Positions 1-8,577 of a DNA stretch of 64,000 bases are shown in pieces. The stretch lies in NCBI GenBank assembly GCA_964387945.1, contig CAYLYX010000003.1, forward strand, positions 186,001 through 250,000. Direction: 5' to 3'. Position numbers and translations under genes: made by a program. The stretch comes from Parvicella sp964387945 (GTDB lineage Bacteria > Bacteroidota > Bacteroidia > Flavobacteriales_D > Parvicellaceae). Under the pieces are notes generated by a model, which made no database searches, was not told the origin of the DNA, and saw nothing but the letters and a program-made list of their open reading frames with translations. Numbering within the stretch: the first letter of the stretch is position 1; the number at the start of each line of letters is the position of its first letter.

Positions 1-1213
1 TCACATCGTTGGTAATCATATCTAGGGCATCTCCTTTAGAAATAAACAAAGTGGCTTTTTTTCCTTTTTCAATGCTGCCATAATTCTTTTCGATGCCTAA
101 AATTTCAGCTACTGAAAGCGTAATGGAACGAACTGCATCTTCATAAGGAAGTCCATGCGCAACAGCGGTTCCGGCATAGAATGGCAAATTTCGGGTGTTC
201 ATACGTTCCATATCCCCAGACCCTTCAAGACAAAACTTCACCCCAGCGTCATGCAGTATAGAAGGCAATTCAAAAGGAAGGTAAACGTCTTCCTGAGATC
301 TCTCCGGTAATCTGTGAACGCGTTGTAAAATAACACTTACTCCTTCCGTACTTAGTCTTTTAGCATGCAAATGGGCATCGTATCCACCTACGATCACTAC
401 TCGCTCTAGTCCAAATTCCTTTTTTAGATTAAGTAGGTCGTTGATTTCCCGGTAGAGAGAGGCATGAATGAACAATGTTTTTGTCCCCTCAAAGACACTC
501 CGCATTGCTTTCATCCGTAAGTCCACAGACTCATGTTTTTTTGCTTCGTGATAGGCTTTGGCCTCTTTGAAGAATTGCTCTACTTCAGCCAATTGATCCT
601 CATACTTGTCTGATTTTTTTGCGGGTCCGGGTTCTGCCCACCACCCGGTTTGCTCAATGGCGTTGGGCCAGTTCAGGTGTACGCCATCGTCCATTTTCAC
701 TACAGCATCTTCCCAGTTCCATGCATCAAATTGAACAATCGATGAGGTTCCACTGATTCTTCCTCCTCTGGGAGTGATTTGCCCCATGAGTACACCATTG
801 GTTCTCACCGTAGGCGTTATTTCGCTATCCGTATTATACGCAATGATTGATCGAACATGTGGATTATAGGTGCCAACTTCACGGTAGTCTCTATTGGCTC
901 TTACGGCATCAATATCGGCAAGACCTAACGTGCTATTAGCTGCTATGAACCCAGGGTAAATGTGAAATCCGTCAGCATGAATGATTTCATCGTACCCGGT
1001 AGTGTCAATTGTTAGCGCAAGCGCATCCTTAACCAGAATGATTTGATCGCCTTCGATACCAATGGCAGATTTATTGATGACTTTACCCGTACCGACATGA
1101 CAAATGCCGTTTAGGATGAGGATTTTTTTATTGTTTTCCGGAGCCGGAGTAGGTTGAGCTACAGCGGTTATCGCAAAAAACAAAACGAATAAACTATATA
1201 TCTTCTGTGTCAT
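1..1213 (-). CDS. Amidohydrolase-superfamily protein, probably inactive; C-terminus cut by the window edge
   Basis: About 404 codons are visible, running off the left edge, so the stop is not seen. The start is the ATG at 1211-1213, followed by a secretion signal (MTQKIYSLFVLFFAITAVAQ). The fold is recognisable from the amidohydrolase beta-sandwich ends: an early IEGDQIILV-like strand and, near the edge, GSIEKGKKATLFI, the strand that normally closes the composite domain. Where active members carry the metal-binding HxH after the first beta-strand (about residue 85), this protein has GFIAANSTLGL, so the metal ligands are missing. Only 11 bases separate it from the upstream double-domain amidohydrolase, so the two are probably co-transcribed and both exported. 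The family is clear; the substrate is unknown and catalytic activity is doubtful. Confidence 0.85.
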   Translation of the reverse strand, partial: MTQKIYSLFVLFFAITAVAQPTPAPENNKKILILNGICHVGTGKVINKSAIGIEGDQIILVKDALALTIDTTGYDEIIHADGFHIYPGFIAANSTLGLADIDAVRANRDYREVGTYNPHVRSIIAYNTDSEITPTVRTNGVLMGQITPRGGRISGTSSIVQFDAWNWEDAVVKMDDGVHLNWPNAIEQTGWWAEPGPAKKSDKYEDQLAEVEQFFKEAKAYHEAKKHESVDLRMKAMRSVFEGTKTLFIHASLYREINDLLNLKKEFGLERVVIVGGYDAHLHAKRLSTEGVSVILQRVHRLPERSQEDVYLPFELPSILHDAGVKFCLEGSGDMERMNTRNLPFYAGTAVAHGLPYEDAVRSITLSVAEILGIEKNYGSIEKGKKATLFISKGDALDMITNDV

Positions 1214-1224
1214 TGTATTCTTAA

Positions 1225-4200
1225 TTAGTTTCCATCATCGCTTAAGCTAGTACAAACATGTACTCCTTTTTGTTGCGCCTTAATGGGTTGAGTTCCACTT
1301 CCGTTTGCCTTTGCTTCCATCATCAGGTTGATGATGCGCATTCGTTCTTTCTCTACTTCTTCCTGAAGTATTGCATCCTTTTCTGAGTCAAAATAAATAA
1401 TACCATCAATGATAGTAAACCTTGTTTTAGCATAAATACTCAACGGATTTGCCGTCCAAAGTACCAAATCGGCATCTTTTCCCTCTTTTATGCTTCCCAT
1501 TTGATCGTCAAGGTGAAGCAGTTTAGCAGGGTTCAAGGTGACCATTTTAAGCGCCTCTTCTTCGCTCATTCCTCCATACTTGATCCCCTTAGCAGCTTCC
1601 TGATTGAGTCTTCTTCCCATTTCCGCATCGTCTGAATTGATAGCTGTTACAATTCCCATTTGATTGAGCAAAGAAGCGTTGTAAGGAATCGCATCTTTTA
1701 CTTCGTATTTATATGCCCACCAATCACTAAAGGTAGATCCACCTGCTCCGTGCGCTTTCATTTTGTCGGCCACTTTATAGCCCTCTAGGATGTGTGTAAA
1801 GGTATTGAGCGTGAATCCCATGGAGTCAGCAACGTGCATGAGCATGTTGATTTCAGATTGAACATAGGAATGACAGGTAATAAAACGTTCTCTGTTGAGG
1901 ATTTCCAACAAGGCCTCCATCTGAAGGTCTTTTTTAGGAGGAATTGCTTTTGATTTCTTTTTGGAACTTTCTTCTTCATAAGCACTCCATAGCTCACCAT
2001 ATTCCTTCGCCCGTGTAAAGGCGTCATAATAAACCTGCTCTACACCCATTCGGGTCTGTGGGAAACGAATGGTGTTGAAATCACCCCAGTTGGACTGTTT
2101 AACATTCTCACCCAAAGCAAATTTGATAAAACCATCTGCTCCCGCAATTTTCATGTCTTCTGGAGCGGCTCCCCACCTCAGTTTGATGAGTGCACTTTGA
2201 CCTCCTGCTGGATTTGCTGATCCGTGCAGTAATTGGCAAGCTGTTACACCCCCTGCTAATTGTCTGTAGATATTAATATCTTGGTTATTGATGACGTCTC
2301 CAATCCTTACTTCTGCCGTCACGGCATGCGAACCTTCATTTACCCCTCTGCTGATCGCAATGTGCGAGTGTTCGTCAATAATACCAGGAGTTAAATGCAT
2401 TCCTGTACCATCAATAACCAGTGTTTCTGGATCAGCTGCATCTTGAATATCTCCGATTTTGTAGATTTTTCCATCACGAATTAACACATTCGTTTGTTTC
2501 GTCCCCATATCTTCCAAAGTCCACACGGTAGCGTTCTTAATAAGAATAGGTTGTGGTTTGGGCAAGGAATCCCAACCGTAGGCCATCATGGGGTACATGA
2601 ACTTGTCGAGGGCAACAGAGTCTTTGGTTAACGAGAAATCTTCTTTTTTAGGCTTATTCTTTTCCTTGCGAATTGCTGTCCAATTGATCCATTTTCCGTC
2701 AGGCATTTGACCCTTTCCATCCCAACTTCCCGAATCGAAGTTGATATTTCCGCTTAGCCGATAGGTTCCTTCTGCTAATTGATAGGATAGGTTGATGTAG
2801 TCCTTGCTTACAGCAATGTTTACAGGTACTTCTTTAGATTTCGTAACCTTAATTGGTTTTCCTGTAACAGCGTCTAGCACTAGATCGCCATTTGCAGAAA
2901 CACTATCCGCAACCATGTCATAAACAAGTTTGCCTTTTGGTTTTTGAATATCACCAGTTACTTCAAGCGTTCGGATGATCTGACGAGCGTTAAGGTTGTA
3001 GGTTCCTCTGATGTCAACCACATCCCAAGGCGTAATTTCGAAGCGATCACCTTGTACCCAGTTCTCAAGAATTTCACCCTCGGCATTAATAATGTCATCA
3101 CTTGTAATGATGAAGTTGGCCAAAAGACCTTCGTCTAGTGTTCCCATGTCTTCCCGACCGATTAAACCTGCTGCAGTCTTCGTAAGCGCATTGATCGCAA
3201 CGTTTTCAGGTAATCCTCTCGAAACGGATTTGCGAAGATTGGTAAACAGATCGCTCGATTTTTCTATTCCATTGCAACTAAATGAGAAATCAAACCCGTT
3301 TTGATACATCAACATGGGGTTAGAAGGTGCTATTTCCCAATGTTTTAAGTCTTGCAAGGAAACATACATGGCCTCAAACGGATCTTCTATGTCAAAAGGT
3401 TTTGGAAAATTTAGCGGAAGGACGAGCCCTTTTCCTTTTTCTACACCATTGGTCTTTATAAGCGGAAAGTTATTGAAAGGAGAAAAGTGAATTTGATCTA
3501 ATTGCTGATACTCATCTCCATTTCCAATATGAACAAAACTCAAATCATACTCAGAAGCAATTTTCTGAGCCCTTAACACTTCCAGTTCATCTTTAGCATG
3601 AAAGAAAGCAGGAAGGTCTTTTTGCGAAAGTCCCGCTTCTAGCGATAGATTCTTATCACCTCCATAACTCTCATAATAGGATAAATCAATGTTGTATTGT
3701 CTCAAAAGTGCAATACAGCCCATCAAGGAAGAAGGGTACTCTTGCTCACTATCTCCTTTTCGAAAAGAGAAGTGAGAACTTGCTCTGTCTTCCAAAATTT
3801 GCGTTTGATCATCATCGGTCAGAGAGATAAGACATCCTGTTCCACGCGCAATTCCATTGCCCGATTGGGAAAGTACGGTACCAAATCCCATTTTTCTCAA
3901 TTTTTCTGCTTCTTTTTCATCAAACTTGAATTGCTCGAGTGCATTCTCTTCGGGGTGAATAGCTTCATTCCAATAATAAGGGCCTTTCTTGCTGCTGGCA
4001 TACTGTGGAGCGAACGATTTTTTATCTTTTTTATCCGCCTTAATTCCGAAACTACTATGGAGTTCAATGAAAGAAGGGTAGATGTGTCTTCCTTGCAGGT
4101 CAATTTCAACTGCATTTTCAGGTGTTTTCTTTTTACCACCTACATAGATAATCTTTCCATCCTGAATGAAAAGACTTCCATTTTTCACCACGCGATCACC

Positions 4201-4341
4201 ATCTTGATGAATTACGGCATTATGGAAAGCAGTTATGGGTTTGTTTTTGCTGTGTACGCCATTGGTTGCTAGCGTGTTTTGTCCAAAAAAACTTTGAAAG
4301 AACAAGACCGAGGCGAGTAAAAGTACAAATCTGACCTTCAT
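1225..4341 (-). CDS. Exported double-domain amidohydrolase, 1038 aa
   Basis: This is a secreted metal-dependent hydrolase of the imidazolonepropionase/dihydroorotase-like superfamily; the substrate is unknown. A signal peptide (about residues 1-25) is followed by two amidohydrolase modules. The first (about 35-460) starts with the usual beta-sandwich strands but has IELHSSFG near residue 94, so the HxH is lost. The second (about 600-1015) keeps DEHSHI (about 655), histidines in CHSY (about 825) and FTHILEG (about 850), and the aspartate pair in NSDD (about 902), so it should bind metal. The C-terminus closes with the typical GSIKEGKDADLVLW strand. A length near 1000 aa is usual for the Bacteroidota form. 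It is divergent from the methyltransferase at 4377, with 35 bases between them, and is probably in an operon with the degenerate single-domain protein downstream. Confidence 0.92.
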   Translation of the reverse strand: MKVRFVLLLASVLFFQSFFGQNTLATNGVHSKNKPITAFHNAVIHQDGDRVVKNGSLFIQDGKIIYVGGKKKTPENAVEIDLQGRHIYPSFIELHSSFGIKADKKDKKSFAPQYASSKKGPYYWNEAIHPEENALEQFKFDEKEAEKLRKMGFGTVLSQSGNGIARGTGCLISLTDDDQTQILEDRASSHFSFRKGDSEQEYPSSLMGCIALLRQYNIDLSYYESYGGDKNLSLEAGLSQKDLPAFFHAKDELEVLRAQKIASEYDLSFVHIGNGDEYQQLDQIHFSPFNNFPLIKTNGVEKGKGLVLPLNFPKPFDIEDPFEAMYVSLQDLKHWEIAPSNPMLMYQNGFDFSFSCNGIEKSSDLFTNLRKSVSRGLPENVAINALTKTAAGLIGREDMGTLDEGLLANFIITSDDIINAEGEILENWVQGDRFEITPWDVVDIRGTYNLNARQIIRTLEVTGDIQKPKGKLVYDMVADSVSANGDLVLDAVTGKPIKVTKSKEVPVNIAVSKDYINLSYQLAEGTYRLSGNINFDSGSWDGKGQMPDGKWINWTAIRKEKNKPKKEDFSLTKDSVALDKFMYPMMAYGWDSLPKPQPILIKNATVWTLEDMGTKQTNVLIRDGKIYKIGDIQDAADPETLVIDGTGMHLTPGIIDEHSHIAISRGVNEGSHAVTAEVRIGDVINNQDINIYRQLAGGVTACQLLHGSANPAGGQSALIKLRWGAAPEDMKIAGADGFIKFALGENVKQSNWGDFNTIRFPQTRMGVEQVYYDAFTRAKEYGELWSAYEEESSKKKSKAIPPKKDLQMEALLEILNRERFITCHSYVQSEINMLMHVADSMGFTLNTFTHILEGYKVADKMKAHGAGGSTFSDWWAYKYEVKDAIPYNASLLNQMGIVTAINSDDAEMGRRLNQEAAKGIKYGGMSEEEALKMVTLNPAKLLHLDDQMGSIKEGKDADLVLWTANPLSIYAKTRFTIIDGIIYFDSEKDAILQEEVEKERMRIINLMMEAKANGSGTQPIKAQQKGVHVCTSLSDDGN

Positions 4342-4376
4342 TTATTTCGTTAATTTTATGGCTTAAAATTAACAAA

Positions 4377-5156
4377 TTGTTTCGTCAGGCAGCAACATAT
4401 AGCAAGTATCTGCTTCGTTCAAAACCTTTTGAAGGGGTATCGGATGAGGAATGGACAAAAAAACTCGCGGAGGTTTTCGACAAAAAAAGGAGTTTCTATG
4501 CCTTTTTGGCGCTTGATGTGGTTCGTAAGAAAAATCAAATGGACGAGCGTGTATTGGAGGTCAACGACCTTGGAGCAGGCAGCAAAACGACCAGCGGCAA
4601 TCAACGATCGGTTAAATCCATAGCAGATGGTGCGGTGAAGGCGAAAAAATATGCAGAACTGATGTTTCGCTTGGTCGAGTCGCTTGAGGCGAACACGATT
4701 GTTGAGTTGGGAACATCGCTTGGCATTACAACGGGCTATTTGAGTAAAGCAAATAAAGGTGCAAAAATATTCACGCTAGAAGGAGCTTCCGCAATTGCTG
4801 CAGTTGCTGAGGAAAATCTGCAGCTCATGAAAGTGGCTAATGTTGAATTGATTGAGGGAAACTTTGACGATACGTTGCCATCGCTCCTTTCTCGAATGGA
4901 AAAAGTTGACATCGCTTTTTTGGACGGTAATCATCGTAAAGAGCCCACGCTGCACTATTTTGATCAGTTCTTGCCTAAATTACACCATGGTTCAATTGTG
5001 GTGGTGGACGATATTCATTGGTCTGTAGAAATGAATGCCGCTTGGACAGAGCTAGTCGAACGAAAAGAAGTTTCCTTAGCGATCAATCTTTTTGAAATGG
5101 GGATTTTGTTTTTAGATCCCAAGCTGAAGAAAGAGGAACTATTGGTTAGGTATTAG
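4377..5156 (+). CDS. Class I SAM-dependent O-methyltransferase-like protein, 259 aa
   Basis: Predicted cytoplasmic S-adenosylmethionine-dependent methyltransferase resembling the class I O-methyltransferase family found across Bacteroidota. The SAM-binding motif I is VELGTSLGITTG (about 108-119), followed by an acidic loop (FTLEGA, about 134), FLDGNHRKEP (about 180) and VVVDDIHWS (about 204), the usual order for this fold. The N-terminal 60 residues are helical. The start is TTG at 4377, because no in-frame ATG occurs before about residue 54 and the N-terminal helix (YSKYLLRSKPFEGVSDEEW) resembles the family's N-terminus. It is the first gene of a rightward cluster with the SanA-like gene and nadC; the substrate cannot be inferred from these neighbours. 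Confidence 0.85.
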   Translation: MFRQAATYSKYLLRSKPFEGVSDEEWTKKLAEVFDKKRSFYAFLALDVVRKKNQMDERVLEVNDLGAGSKTTSGNQRSVKSIADGAVKAKKYAELMFRLVESLEANTIVELGTSLGITTGYLSKANKGAKIFTLEGASAIAAVAEENLQLMKVANVELIEGNFDDTLPSLLSRMEKVDIAFLDGNHRKEPTLHYFDQFLPKLHHGSIVVVDDIHWSVEMNAAWTELVERKEVSLAINLFEMGILFLDPKLKKEELLVRY

Positions 5157-5232
5157 ACACTTATAATAAGCAGAAACCTACAAATGTTCAAACTTGGCAA
5201 CAAGATTGCATTTTGGGCTGTTTCTTAGCTCT

Positions 5233-5898
5233 ATGCAAAATGTAAAAAGAATATTCTATCGACTATTTATTCGAAAATTTGGGCTCAAAGCTGTAGTTTT
5301 TGGAGTGCTTTTGTTGGCTAGTGTGTGGTTTTCCAATTGGTATGTTCAGCATTCAACTCAAAACCAAGTTTACTATGAAATAGAGGAGGTGCCTTGCAAA
5401 AAGGTAGCTTTAGTACTTGGTGCCAGCAAAAACTTAGTAAAACGTGAAAATCTCTACTTTACCTATCGCATGCAAGCTGCCGCTGACCTGTTTATAAAGG
5501 GCAAGGTAGAGCATATATTAGTTTCTGGGGATAATCATATTCATTCATACAACGAACCAGAGGATATGAAGAATCGGTTAGTTGACTTAGGAGTTCCCGA
5601 AGAAAAAATAACGCTTGATTTTGCAGGATTTAGAACGTTTGACTCGATGATCCGAGCCAAGGAAGTCTTCGGAATCAATGATTTTATTGTGGTTTCTCAA
5701 GAATATCATTTGCAGCGAGCCCTCTATATAGCTAATGCTAATGGGATAGAAGCCATCGGGTATGTGGCGGAGAGAGTACCCTATAACGGGATTAACCTTC
5801 GCGAGAAACTGGCTAAGTTTAAAGCCGTGCTGGATTGTACCGTTTTATTTGCCTCTCCTAAATTCTTGGGAAAAGGGGAGTCCATTTCCTTGAAGTAA
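5233..5898 (+). CDS. SanA/ElyC-like DUF218 membrane protein
   Basis: DUF218-family protein of the SanA type (vancomycin high-temperature exclusion in enterobacteria), anchored in the inner membrane with the DUF218 domain outside and linked to envelope integrity. One transmembrane segment (about residues 17-38) precedes the domain. Conserved blocks are visible: VALVLGASK (start of the fold), a helix with YRMQAAADLFIKG, ILVSGDN, the DFAGFRTFDSMIRA block and VSQEYHLQRALYIA, in the order seen in SanA. The reading frame is open from a TTG at 5194, but the ATG at 5233 gives a normal short cytoplasmic N-terminus and is preferred. It lies 31 bases before nadC, with a perfect inverted repeat between them. 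The exact biochemical role of the family is unresolved. Confidence 0.88.
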   Translation: MQNVKRIFYRLFIRKFGLKAVVFGVLLLASVWFSNWYVQHSTQNQVYYEIEEVPCKKVALVLGASKNLVKRENLYFTYRMQAAADLFIKGKVEHILVSGDNHIHSYNEPEDMKNRLVDLGVPEEKITLDFAGFRTFDSMIRAKEVFGINDFIVVSQEYHLQRALYIANANGIEAIGYVAERVPYNGINLREKLAKFKAVLDCTVLFASPKFLGKGESISLK

Positions 5899-5903
5899 AA
5901 AAA

Positions 5904-5925
5904 CTAACTTTGTTCCCAAAGTTAG
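5904..5925. promoter_or_regulatory. Perfect 9-bp inverted repeat overlapping the nadC -7 element
   Basis: CTAACTTTG at 5904-5912, a TTCC loop, then CAAAGTTAG at 5917-5925. The left arm contains TAACTTTG (5905-5912), a perfect match to the Bacteroidota -7 element TAnnTTTG, 17 bases before the nadC ATG. No T-tract follows, so it does not look like a terminator. It could be an operator or simply a palindromic promoter. Confidence 0.6.
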
Positions 5926-5929
5926 CATC

Positions 5930-6766
5930 ATGACGATAGAACAATTTGTAAAGCTCTCGAAAGAAGAAGATATTAAGGATGGAGATCATTCCGCTTTGGC
6001 GTGTATACCTGCTAATGAAGTAGATAAAGCTAAGTTGTTGGTAAAGGAAGAAGGCGTAATTGCAGGTATTGAAGTGGCAAAAGCGATTTTTAAGGAGTTC
6101 GACCAAAATGTTGAGATAGAACAAATTTTGAACGATGGTGATCGCGTAAAGTATGGAGACATCGCGTTTTACGTAATCTGCAACTCTAGAGCGCTTTTAA
6201 GTGCAGAAAGGTTAGTCTTGAATGTGATGCAGCGGATGAGCGCAATTGCTACCAAAACAAGAGCGTTTGTAGATGAAGTGGGTGATTTGAAAACGAAGGT
6301 GTTGGATACTCGAAAAACAACACCTTTGATTCGTTTTCTGGAGAAAGAGGCGGTGAGAATAGGGGGGGGAGTTAACCATCGTATGGGCCTCTATGATATG
6401 ATCATGTTAAAAGACAATCACATTGACTTTGCAGGTGGAGTAAAAGAAGCGATCCAAAAGACGAAGCAGTATCTTGCTGAGAAGAACCTTGATCTGAAAA
6501 TTGAAGTGGAAACACGAAACCTAGAAGAAGTGAAGCTCGTTTTGGAAGAAGGAGGGATTCACAGAATCATGTTAGACAACTTCAGTTACGAAGAAATTAG
6601 AGAAGCTGTTAAGCTGATTAATGGAAGATATGAAACGGAAGCCTCTGGAGGAATTAACCTGAAAACGGTGAAGGAATTCGGTGCATGTGGTGTCGACTAT
6701 GTTTCAGTAGGTGCGCTCACGCATTCGGTTTACAACATGGACTTAAGTCTGAAAGCGGTTAAGTGA
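5930..6766 (+). CDS. nadC: Nicotinate-nucleotide pyrophosphorylase (quinolinate phosphoribosyltransferase)
   Basis: Converts quinolinate and PRPP into nicotinate mononucleotide, CO2 and pyrophosphate in de novo NAD synthesis, in the cytoplasm. At 278 aa it has the family's normal length. The signature is very clear: an N-terminal QPRTase sandwich (about 20-105), then LNVMQRMSAIAT (about 100), KVLDTRKTTPLIRFLEK (about 123), GGGVNHRMGLYDMIMLKDNH (about 144), IEVETRNLEE (about 184), MLDNFSYEE (about 209) and EASGGINLKTV (about 232). These hold the conserved arginines and lysines that bind quinolinate and PRPP. A -7 element lies 17 bases upstream inside a palindrome. It overlaps the following YihY gene by four bases (GTGA), which indicates translational coupling. 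Confidence 0.98.
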   Translation: MTIEQFVKLSKEEDIKDGDHSALACIPANEVDKAKLLVKEEGVIAGIEVAKAIFKEFDQNVEIEQILNDGDRVKYGDIAFYVICNSRALLSAERLVLNVMQRMSAIATKTRAFVDEVGDLKTKVLDTRKTTPLIRFLEKEAVRIGGGVNHRMGLYDMIMLKDNHIDFAGGVKEAIQKTKQYLAEKNLDLKIEVETRNLEEVKLVLEEGGIHRIMLDNFSYEEIREAVKLINGRYETEASGGINLKTVKEFGACGVDYVSVGALTHSVYNMDLSLKAVK

Positions 6767-7713
6767 TTAAATTATTCAAAAAATGGGTTAATGCCTTCCT
6801 CAACAGTGGGTTGGTTAAGACACTGGTAAAATGGAGTAAAAAGCTGCGACTTCCGGGGTTTTACGGCATGTCATTGTATGGTGTGTTGAATTTCCTTATC
6901 TCATCTTTCAGGAAGTCTAATTATGGTATGAGAAGCTCAGCCATTGCTTTTAAGTTTTTTCTGGCCATTTTTCCCGGTTTGCTTTTCTTTTTGTCCTTGA
7001 TTCCGTTTGTGCCTATCGATAACTTTCAAGTCAATTTGATGAGTGAAATCCAAAACATAACACCACCCAAAATTTTTGCCGTGATCGAAAAAACAGTCAA
7101 TGATTTGGTGGTCAATAAACATCATTGGGTACTCGGTTTGGGAGGTGTTCTTACGTTGTTTTACGCAAGTAACGGCATCAATCACATGCTTTCCGTTTTT
7201 AACGCATCACATCAAATCAACCTGAGACGAAACCCGATAAAGCAACGGCTTATTTCTTTAGCCATATTCGGAGCCTTCAGCTTATTTATGATCATCATGC
7301 TTGCCGCAATCACGTATGGTGAGGTGTTCGTTCAAAGTGTAACCTACAAGAATTTAGGCGGACTGATGCAGTTGCTTTTTCAACTAGGAAAATGGCTGAT
7401 CATGCTGTTATCCATGACAATAGCCGTGGGAACACTCTATAACCTGGGTAACCCAGATGTTTCTTCTTCCAAGTGGTTATCTCCAGGTAGTAGTTTGGCT
7501 AGCATTCTCATTGTGCTAGTGTCTATCTTGATCACTTATTTCTTTACCAATTTTGGAAAGTACAACGAACTTTACGGCTCGATAGGAACATTGATGATGA
7601 TCCTTATTTGGTTAAATGCCGTTTGCTACGTATTACTCATCGGATTCGAACTTCATACCTTGAAGGATATGCAAAAAATGAAGCTAGAAGAGGAAAAGAA
7701 AATGGAAATTTGA
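6763..7713 (+). CDS. YihY/BrkB-family inner membrane protein, 316 aa
   Basis: Polytopic inner-membrane protein of the YihY/UPF0761 family (once mis-annotated as ribonuclease BN). The N-terminal cytoplasmic part carries the family motif with RSSAIAFKFFLAIFPGLLF (about 52-72), followed by about five further transmembrane segments, the characteristic LGLGGVLTLFYASNGIN stretch (about 125) and NFGKYNELYGSIGTLMMILI (about 262), the conserved C-terminal motif. A short, charged, Lys/Glu-rich tail ends the protein. The start is GTG at 6763, overlapping the nadC stop by four bases. Function is unknown; a transport role has been suggested for the family. The link to nadC is positional only. Confidence 0.9.
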   Translation: MIKLFKKWVNAFLNSGLVKTLVKWSKKLRLPGFYGMSLYGVLNFLISSFRKSNYGMRSSAIAFKFFLAIFPGLLFFLSLIPFVPIDNFQVNLMSEIQNITPPKIFAVIEKTVNDLVVNKHHWVLGLGGVLTLFYASNGINHMLSVFNASHQINLRRNPIKQRLISLAIFGAFSLFMIIMLAAITYGEVFVQSVTYKNLGGLMQLLFQLGKWLIMLLSMTIAVGTLYNLGNPDVSSSKWLSPGSSLASILIVLVSILITYFFTNFGKYNELYGSIGTLMMILIWLNAVCYVLLIGFELHTLKDMQKMKLEEEKKMEI

Positions 7714-7724
7714 ATCCTTTTGGA

Positions 7725-7732
7725 TATCTTTG
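7725..7732 (+). promoter_or_regulatory. -7 promoter element (TATCTTTG) for the TPR gene
   Basis: Exact TAnnTTTG match 36 bases before the ATG at 7768. It lies just after the YihY stop, so it supports an independent start and argues against the upstream in-frame TTG at 7720 as the true start. No good -33 TTG was seen at the usual spacing. Confidence 0.5.
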
Positions 7733-7767
7733 GCAAGAACTTTGAAGAAGGAACAAAAAATTACAAC

Positions 7768-8529
7768 ATGAAAAGTATTAAACTCGTTTTTTTAGGACTC
7801 GCATTTTTAATGGGGTCAGTCGCTATTGGTCAGTCCGAAAGTGAAATGTGGCAGTTGGCCATGAAATATAAGAAAGAAGTAGATAACGTTAAGCTACTTC
7901 AGGTAATGAAGAAATTGGTTGACATGGACGACCAAAATCAAGATTACTTATCCCACTTAAGCTTTGCATACAGTAAGGTTGGAGCAAACTTGGATGATGA
8001 GGAGTTGAAGCTGAAGTACTACGCTAAGGCAAAGGAAGTTGCTGATAAATCAAAGAAATTGAAGTCGGGTCATGCTTTTTCTCACTACTCGTACGCACTG
8101 GCTTTGGCGAGAGAAAATGAAAATGCGAAAACGAAAGTTAAGATCGCAAACGCAAAAGAAATTAAGTCAGAGTGTGACAAAGCATTGGAGCTGAACCCTG
8201 ATGAAGCTGGAGCGTATCATATCTTAGGAAGATGGCACAGAACTTTTGCTGGATTCAACAACATGGAAAAAGCGATGGTGAATACGTTCTTTGGAGGAAC
8301 TCCAAAAGGAGGGTCGTATGCTGATGCGTTGAAGATGTTTCAGAAAGCAATCGAACTAGAGCCATGGTATATGCTTCATGTGTATGAACTAGCGGTTACT
8401 TACCACGAAATGGGTAACGATGAGTACGCAAAGAAATACGTTGAGAAAGCAATGAAGCTTCCAAAAGATTACGAGGATGCAGAAATTTGCTACGAGAACT
8501 GTAAGAAGCTACTAGAAGATTTGAAGTAA
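7768..8529 (+). CDS. Secreted TPR-repeat protein, 253 aa
   Basis: Exported helical-repeat protein with unknown partner. The signal peptide (MKSIKLVFLGLAFLMGSVAIGQ) sets the start at the ATG at 7768; an in-frame TTG at 7720 would put 16 extra residues before it and overlap the promoter. Tetratricopeptide-like helical pairs are visible: YLSHLSFAYSKVGANLDDEEL, CDKALELNPDEAGAYHILG (a canonical TPR B-A helix pair, about 150) and ALKMFQKAIELEPWYMLHVY (about 190), then YELAVTYHEMGNDEYAKKYV (about 205). Proteins of this size and layout in Bacteroidota are periplasmic. It is followed at once by a strong rho-independent terminator. It resembles eukaryotic RMDN-type TPR proteins in the long helical spacing, but I do not assign a function. 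Confidence 0.8.
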   Translation: MKSIKLVFLGLAFLMGSVAIGQSESEMWQLAMKYKKEVDNVKLLQVMKKLVDMDDQNQDYLSHLSFAYSKVGANLDDEELKLKYYAKAKEVADKSKKLKSGHAFSHYSYALALARENENAKTKVKIANAKEIKSECDKALELNPDEAGAYHILGRWHRTFAGFNNMEKAMVNTFFGGTPKGGSYADALKMFQKAIELEPWYMLHVYELAVTYHEMGNDEYAKKYVEKAMKLPKDYEDAEICYENCKKLLEDLK

Positions 8530-8547
8530 GATTAATTACTATTTTTG

Positions 8548-8574
8548 AAAGGTCGGTTTTAACCGACCTTTTTT
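8548..8574 (+). terminator. Rho-independent terminator after the TPR gene
   Basis: AAAGGTCGGTT (8548-8558), TT loop, AACCGACCTTT (8561-8571), then more T to 8574. An 11-bp perfect stem with a T-tract. The T-tract ends only three bases before the rsmE ATG. Confidence 0.93.
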
Positions 8575-8577
8575 GTT

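Noticed and set aside
3697..4272. 191-codon plus-strand open frame inside the double amidohydrolase gene
   Set aside because: Lies fully antisense to a clear coding region, is rich in hydrophobic shadow residues and has no recognisable motif.
5194..5232. Earlier TTG start for the SanA-like gene
   Set aside because: It adds 13 residues without family match, whereas the ATG at 5233 gives a standard N-terminus before the membrane helix.
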